A DNA stretch of 64,000 nt. It comes from Manduca sexta (Eukaryota > Arthropoda > Insecta > Lepidoptera > Sphingidae). Position 1 is the first letter of the stretch, and every line of letters begins with the position of its first letter. The notes beneath the pieces were generated by a model. The model saw only the letters and a program-made list of their open reading frames with translations. It had not been told where the DNA came from and did no database searches. The position numbers and the translations under genes were made by a program. This document shows, one piece after another, positions 58,713-64,000 of the stretch. The stretch covers positions 12,010,727-12,074,726 of the forward strand of contig NC_051123.1 of NCBI RefSeq assembly GCF_014839805.1. The letters run 5' to 3'.

Positions 58713-59906
58713 ATACAGAACTCTATACCAAGATCCCAACTCCCTCCTCACCCCCTTATCAATACCATAAATAACCCACTGTCCATCTCATAAAACGGTA
58801 CGACTGGCTAATAACAATAAAATCAATCAATGCGACAGATAACAGAAGACGTCGATTTTTATCAATAAAAAACTGTCTTTATAACATAAAATTGAATTAA
58901 TTCGTGTTTATTGGATATTGGGAGTATCGGATTGTTTAATGGGCTGTTGAGAGTTTTTGAAGTAACCTCTTTGGAAGGGTAGACAGAGGCTATATTGCCT
59001 GAAAGTTTGTCTAATATCATACATATAATATTAAACATTGAAAGGCATTTTGACTCAAGCTACATTTTTTTCGAAAAATTTTAATTAGTTTAAAAAAAAC
59101 ATAAATAAATATGTATGGAATTTTGTGTTGCAAAAAATTATTGATTAAGTCAATTAGCATTTCAAATGACGATATATACTTTATATTTTTTTGTATATTT
59201 GTTCACTTTCTTCTCTTAATGTGTACACCTACCGTCTTTAGCAGCAACACCTTAAGATTGGCTGGTAGAAAAAATAATTTTGCAAATCGGTTAATATATG
59301 GCTGAGTTCTGAGGTGACAAACACGAGAAAAATACACGTCAAATTGAGAATCTACTCCTATTTTAGAAGTCGTTTAAAAATGCCTTCGGTATTAAGTCCG
59401 TCTGTATACTATCTATAAGTTGTAATAAATAAAAAAAAAATAATAATTTTTTTCCTTTGTATAGCAAAGGCTGGCATAATTGTAAATGGTTCATCTGATC
59501 TCAAATTATGTCACCAAAAAAAAACTGCATTAAAACACAACTTTATAAAAAAAATAAACACATTGTCAACCTTAAAACAATAGGAATTAGAATGCATTTA
59601 GTGCTTCGGAAATCATACAACACTCAACAGACATGTCAAAACAGTAGAGTTCTCAGTCAAACCGGCTCACTACATTACCATAATAAAATATTTCCTAAAA
59701 CTAATACACCAGACTTAAGACAATGTTTCACCACAACTTAGAATATTTGCATAACTTAATTTAAGATCGGCAATATCGGCAGCGAGACAAAAGCCCCCCC
59801 TGGAGGTTAAGATTTATTTGTGTAGGGGAAGACGCGCTAACGGGTTGAACTCTACGCCTATAGATTTATAGATAATTTGGAGAATTATTGGTGAATATTA
59901 TAAGGT
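58713..59906. other. No gene recognised
   Basis: AT-rich with no coding or assigned repeat. GGAAGGGTAGACAGAGGC near 58973 is SINE-tail-like. Confidence 0.4.
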
Positions 59907-60195
59907 GACTGCCGCGGTGGCGTAGTTGTACTGCATGCGCGATATGACAGTGTTCTGAGGTCCTGGGTTTGAATCCCGGGTCGGGCTAAGTGGTATTTGA
60001 ATTTTTCTGCTCAGTGTCAGCCCGGCGTCTAGAATTCGTGCCCGATATGGCGATAGGCTCGCCCCCTATCACATCATGGAACGGAACACACTTGGCGAAA
60101 AGTGGGTGCCCTGGTTGTGCCTCTGCATACAATGATCTCTGCATACAGGATAAATGCGTCATGTGTGTCTTGTTTGTTTATTTGTTATTATAGTT
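59907..60195 (+). mobile_element. tRNA-derived SINE family F, near-complete
   Basis: GCCGCGGTGGCGTAGTTGTA (A-box region) and CTGGGTTTGAATCCCGG (B box) form a clear pol III head. The body has TGCTCAGTGTCAGCCCGGCG, CCCGATATGGCGATAGGCTC and GTGCCTCTGCATACAATG, and ends in TTTGTTTATTTGTTATTATAG. Confidence 0.88.
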
Positions 60196-60297
60196 GCTTG
60201 CATCTCTGAGGTTAAATTCAGTTCCTAAGGTAAAAAGTAGCGTAGAGCTCAAAATAGAGTAGATTTTTTTTTTATCGACGACATGTTATAGTAGCCT

Positions 60298-60389
60298 CAC
60301 TGTACCAGATGGCGAAGAGAATCTCAAAAATATGTCGGCTGGCAAGAGATAGATCGGGCGGTCGACACAGTTATGCCGGCCAGCTTAAT
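60298..60389 (-). repeat. Interspersed repeat family B, short fragment
   Basis: TGTACCAGATGGCGAAGAGA and GGTCGACACAGTTATGCCGG match the family's downstream end and hairpin arm. Most of the unit is absent. Confidence 0.65.
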
Positions 60390-61144
60390 TGCTACTACAC
60401 ACTTCGCTTGACGGAATTATGTTTTTGGAATTTCAAAACCAAAACATTGGTTCTAAAATTTGGCGTTTTTAAAGAAAAAAGCCATTTTTACAGATTTATA
60501 CAGGATGTTATAGAAAAGACTTAAGATTATTAAATATGTTTACGTAGCAGTTATCACTAAAGAGAATAGTATATAAACCTAAAAACACAGATAATGAATG
60601 TATTTGTAAAAAAAAATAAGGATTACACAAAAAGCACACCAAAACACACACATATACATAAACAGACACAAGAATCATCGATACAAAACTGGATTACACC
60701 TTTCGAATATTTAAATTCCGTAAACACGATTGTCTTCGATGCGATTTTATGTGCGTTTTATATTTAAATAATTTGCAATCACGACACTTTACACGTTAAA
60801 GTTAAACATTCCATTTTCAAATTATTAAAAATGTCATATCGAACGCCGGGAATGTCACGTGCCGCCATCTTTACAAGCGTCATAAATTGGCAGATAATTT
60901 TCGTTTTTTTTTCAAAAACAAGTTGAGTTAACCGTAATGTTTTGACACTTGGGTTCGACTTTGTCTTAAAATGCCATTATTTTTAGGGACTATCAGGTAA
61001 GAGGAGATCCGCTTAATATATTTTTTATAAGGAAGGAATCAACGAACAATGGTCATCATATCTTAAATGATCTGCACTTCTCATAAACACAACATCAGAA
61101 GAAATTTGGATACGCAACCGGCCTCGAAGGAAAATCTTACAGAG
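60390..61144. other. No gene recognised
   Basis: AT-rich, unassigned. Confidence 0.4.
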
Positions 61145-61400
61145 AAGGAAAGAATTTTATTGCAATTGAGTGACGAACATAAACAGTAACACCATCATAC
61201 AAAACTTTGATTTAAAGTAACTGCGTAACACTACACTGCACTCGACATCCTGAGATAAGATGTTAAGTCTTATCATGCCCAGTAATTATGCTATAATATC
61301 CTTCAAATCGGAACCTAATAGAGCATACAAACTGTTGCTCCGTAGACATAAATATGACAGTGGTTCCTACCCAAGGCCCCTCGCATATTCTCACTCAAGG
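61145..61400 (-). repeat. LINE-3'-end-like family C, diverged copy
   Basis: The plus strand has AACAGTAACACCATCATACA, CTCGACATCCTGAGATAAGA, CTTATCATGCCCAGTAATTA and the CGCATATTCTCACTCAAGGT end, all in family C order. Confidence 0.75.
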
Positions 61401-61794
61401 TAATAGCAAATATGACTGACAACGTATCCATAATTGCTACCCAGACCTTACTAATTACAATTCCTAATAAAATAACCAATAGACATAGACGGCCATTTTA
61501 ATGGGGGGCCCATTGTCGCGTATCGAGTCGGAATTCCGTACTGTAATTATGCGAACCCTTTCGGCACTAAATTTGCGCCGTGTCGGAGTTTAGCGAGATG
61601 TTTTCGAATACATCCCATTTTATTGCTCCCGCTAATTGATGTGCATACTGGATTATTATTTTAATTGCTATTTGTTGCGAAGATCGGTAGTGGGCAGTTT
61701 AAGGTTCAAGTTTCTTTGGTTGCTGAATATCTGTGAGGTATGTGGGTATTTCCGACTTATAAACAACTCGCTAGCTGATCCACAACACGGCTGC
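61401..61794. other. No gene recognised
   Basis: A GC-richer, non-repetitive patch at about 61490-61640 contains no frame I recognise. Confidence 0.4.
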
Positions 61795-61860
61795 CCATCA
61801 TCATTATCCTCAGCCACGTAAAGTCTTCTGTTGAACATAGGTTTCCCTTAAAGATATAGC
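61795..61860 (-). mobile_element. RTE-like LINE tail, very short fragment
   Basis: CATCATCATTATCCTCAGCC with GTTGAACATAGGTTTCCCTT matches the tail end of the 11.5 kb RTE fragment. Confidence 0.7.
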
Positions 61861-62094
61861 TCTCTAAATATAGTAGTAATACTGGTAAAATTTTAGTTAT
61901 CAATCACTACGAGGATTTGCGATGCACTCGTCATATTGAAACATAAGAAGTTTCATATTTAATTGGTAATTCAAAGCTACATTTTCTTTCAAATTTCAAC
62001 ACAACAATGATTGCAATAATAGATATAATGCGTTTAGACGTAGCGCATACTATCCGATGAATGGTTCGTCATTGTAAAGCATCTCTCTTTTGTC
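61861..62094. other. No gene recognised
   Basis: AT-rich, unassigned. Confidence 0.4.
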
Positions 62095-62098
62095 TTAA

Positions 62099-62350
62099 GG
62101 TTATAGCTTAAGGTCCATTTTTCATACATTTTGTTTCACCTTTAATCTGGGTAACTAAACAAGTTTCGTCGTATTAAATTTTAAAGGCCGAAATATCTCG
62201 CATATTAATTATTTTTACGTTTTTCTTTCAACTGCGAGAACTAATCACTAACTAGACGTGAATTTAAATTCTTTACTTGTCAATACTTGTTTAGTTACCC
62301 AGATTAAAGGTGAAACAAAATGTATGAAAAATGGACCTTAAGCTATAACC
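62099..62350. mobile_element. TTAA-flanked foldback MITE, copy 2 (252 bp)
   Basis: TTAA flanks lie at 62095-62098 and 62351-62354. The arms start GGTTATAGCTTAAGGTCCAT, different from copy 1 at the tips but matching each other perfectly. The inner part of the left arm (about 30 bp present in copy 1) is deleted. Confidence 0.9.
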
Positions 62351-62354
62351 TTAA

Positions 62355-62835
62355 GACCAGTAATATCGAAAGTAAATGTTCGGATTCTGTGAACTAAGAA
62401 ACGAGCACCGATCACGTATCTCTTGTTTCTGACAGCGTGATACTATGCGACCAAACATCACAAAGCCACGTATCGAAAACATTAGATAAAGACATAAAAT
62501 TTTATTATTCTTCGAAATCAAACACGAGATTTTTAATGGCCCCTACCAAGGTAGAAAATGGGAAGAAACACGTTTTTATTTCGATTAATGTTTGATAAAA
62601 ATCGTTAAGCCGAGCTGGCCACGTCGTGCCGCCCGAGTTTCTTAGAACAGCCCCGTGTTGTGTCACAGTGAATATAAACGGAGCTTAATATGGACAAACA
62701 TGGGCTTAGTAATTGATTTGATTGGCCGTGACGAAAATTATGATGCTTGTATTGGTGACTGTCGATATTGAGTTGGGATGCAGGTGGGATGAATTTTAAA
62801 ACAGCTTCGAGATAGTATTTTTGTACGTGCACGGC
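62355..62835. other. No gene recognised
   Basis: Unassigned. Confidence 0.4.
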
Positions 62836-63043
62836 ACAGCGTCCTTACTGCACCTGATGGTAAGAAGAGGGGCTAATTTATGTCGACTGACGAGAAATGA
62901 TTACCCCATTGGCAGCCGTCACTATTGGAATGGGATATGCACAGGCTGATCCCGGAACGCGACACATATGGGCCACTGTGGCGGGACCTTGTGTACGGTG
63001 GTCTCTATCCGGGCGGATATAAAATATATCCTACCACCAGCAG
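62836..63043 (-). repeat. Interspersed repeat family B, copy 6
   Basis: GCACCTGATGGTAAGAAGAG, TGTCGACTGACGAG, CAGGCTGATCCCGGAACGCG and TATCCTACCACCAGC. The far hairpin arm has changed to CAGCCGTCA. Confidence 0.85.
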
Positions 63044-64000
63044 ATACTGTCTACGAACCTGTTGTTCGTTAAGTTCTATTTAGATTTTTAAAAGTTTTCA
63101 TGCGATGAAATATTTCGCGTTAAACAAATGGCTATTTAGTTTTTCCTGATACATTATAAGACATTAAACCTAATGTTCCAGAGTAAACAGGGAATTCCTA
63201 TGAGGTCATTTATTATTCAAAGTTTCAGTGATGTTACTACTCTTCAAAGGCAGTCGTATCGCCTACCATCAGATGATGCTTCAATTAAAAAAGAAAGAAC
63301 AAATGCGTAGGATTAAGTCGAGTATTGTGTATTAGAATTTTATTTAAAAAGGATTATTCATCATATATGAATAGTCTATCCAGAGAATATGAGGACCATA
63401 CAACCACATTAAAACTATGTAAAACAGACTTCCTTGTCTTACGATAAATAAACAAAATTGTGTTATCTTCTAACGAATACGTGATAGGTACCGAAAAATA
63501 CCATCTAAACACTTTTATTCCGCAAAAAACACTTCTAGAACCCAATCAAGATATGTCAAAAAGTCTGTATTTCTTTTGCCTCACAACTGAAATTTAGGAT
63601 CGCCACAACCTTTCAAGGACTTGTAGAAAGTGGTTGGCTTATGTTTTTAACCGCTTACCTATAAACCAAGCAAACCGAGCTTCTTCTAATATACCTAAAC
63701 CTAGGATACAAACATATGACACTCTCTTCCTAATCCCACGTTTCTACTAGACCATCCAAGTCTATTCTTTATTATCTCGAATTATTACTTCATCTCACCT
63801 CACCCGGCGAGTTTTTGGAAACTCTGATATCATCTTTTTTTATCAGTAGCGTGTAGCCGGTAGCCGGTCTTCACAATATGAGATGGGGTTATAACGCCTC
63901 GTAAAAGTAAAAGTTAAATCGTTCTAGTGACATCAAAAAGGTAAAATAGTCCTTGGACTTTAATCTACTCCATTATACTAAGAAAATAGGTTTCATAATG
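63044..64000. other. No gene recognised
   Basis: A weak family C fragment (CGTATCGCCTACCATCAGAT) lies near 63256-63276. Otherwise AT-rich, unassigned. Confidence 0.4.

Noticed and set aside
1..64000. CRISPR arrays, operons, phage or other prokaryotic systems
   Set aside because: No regularly spaced short repeats, no gene clusters and no bacterial start signals; the sequence is animal nuclear DNA.

Overview
The window is eukaryotic nuclear DNA, most probably from a moth or butterfly (Lepidoptera). Evidence: AT-rich unique sequence with isolated GC islands, a split channel gene with GT-AG introns, a maT-type (DD37D) mariner, RTE-like LINE 3' ends with ATC/GAT-repeat tails, tRNA-derived SINEs of lepidopteran type, and a gypsy-class LTR element. 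There are no operons and no bacterial gene organisation. The species cannot be named from sequence alone. A 500-base run of N at 39540-40039 is a scaffold gap.

Only one protein-coding host gene is clear: a two-pore-domain (K2P) potassium channel on the minus strand, 16874-19060. It has three recognisable coding exons, two pore loops (TTIGHG and TVGFGD) and four membrane segments. Its 3' intron is short and carries an in-frame TGA, and a 16-codon upstream ORF with a strong start context lies before its start codon. Three tRNA-Val genes (45979-46051 plus; 51395-51467 minus; 54500-54572 minus) are the other host genes; the second has anticodon UAC instead of CAC.

Layout. 1-6 kb: mostly unrecognised, with GC islands and repeat fragments. 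6.0-7.3 kb: a frameshifted maT mariner with TA target duplication. 7.8-13.9 kb: MITEs, including a foldback element, a ~920-bp element with 34-bp inverted ends, a hAT-like MITE with a perfect 8-bp duplication, and a 77-bp retro-insertion with a 13-bp duplication. 14-23.5 kb: repeat-poor, holds the K2P gene. 23.5-35 kb: sparse repeats, several strong hairpins and GC islands of unknown role. 35.5-36.7 kb: a young, internally deleted gypsy/errantivirus-like LTR element with identical LTRs. 37-64 kb: repeat-dense, with nested SINEs, LINE 3' ends, several MITE families and the tRNAs.

Nothing here looks like a multi-gene system. The most unusual structures are the TTAA-flanked foldback MITEs whose two arms match each other but differ between copies, the LTR deletion derivative that joins a polymerase fragment to an envelope-like tail, a hairpin-bearing unnamed repeat family, and the K2P gene's in-frame-stop intron.
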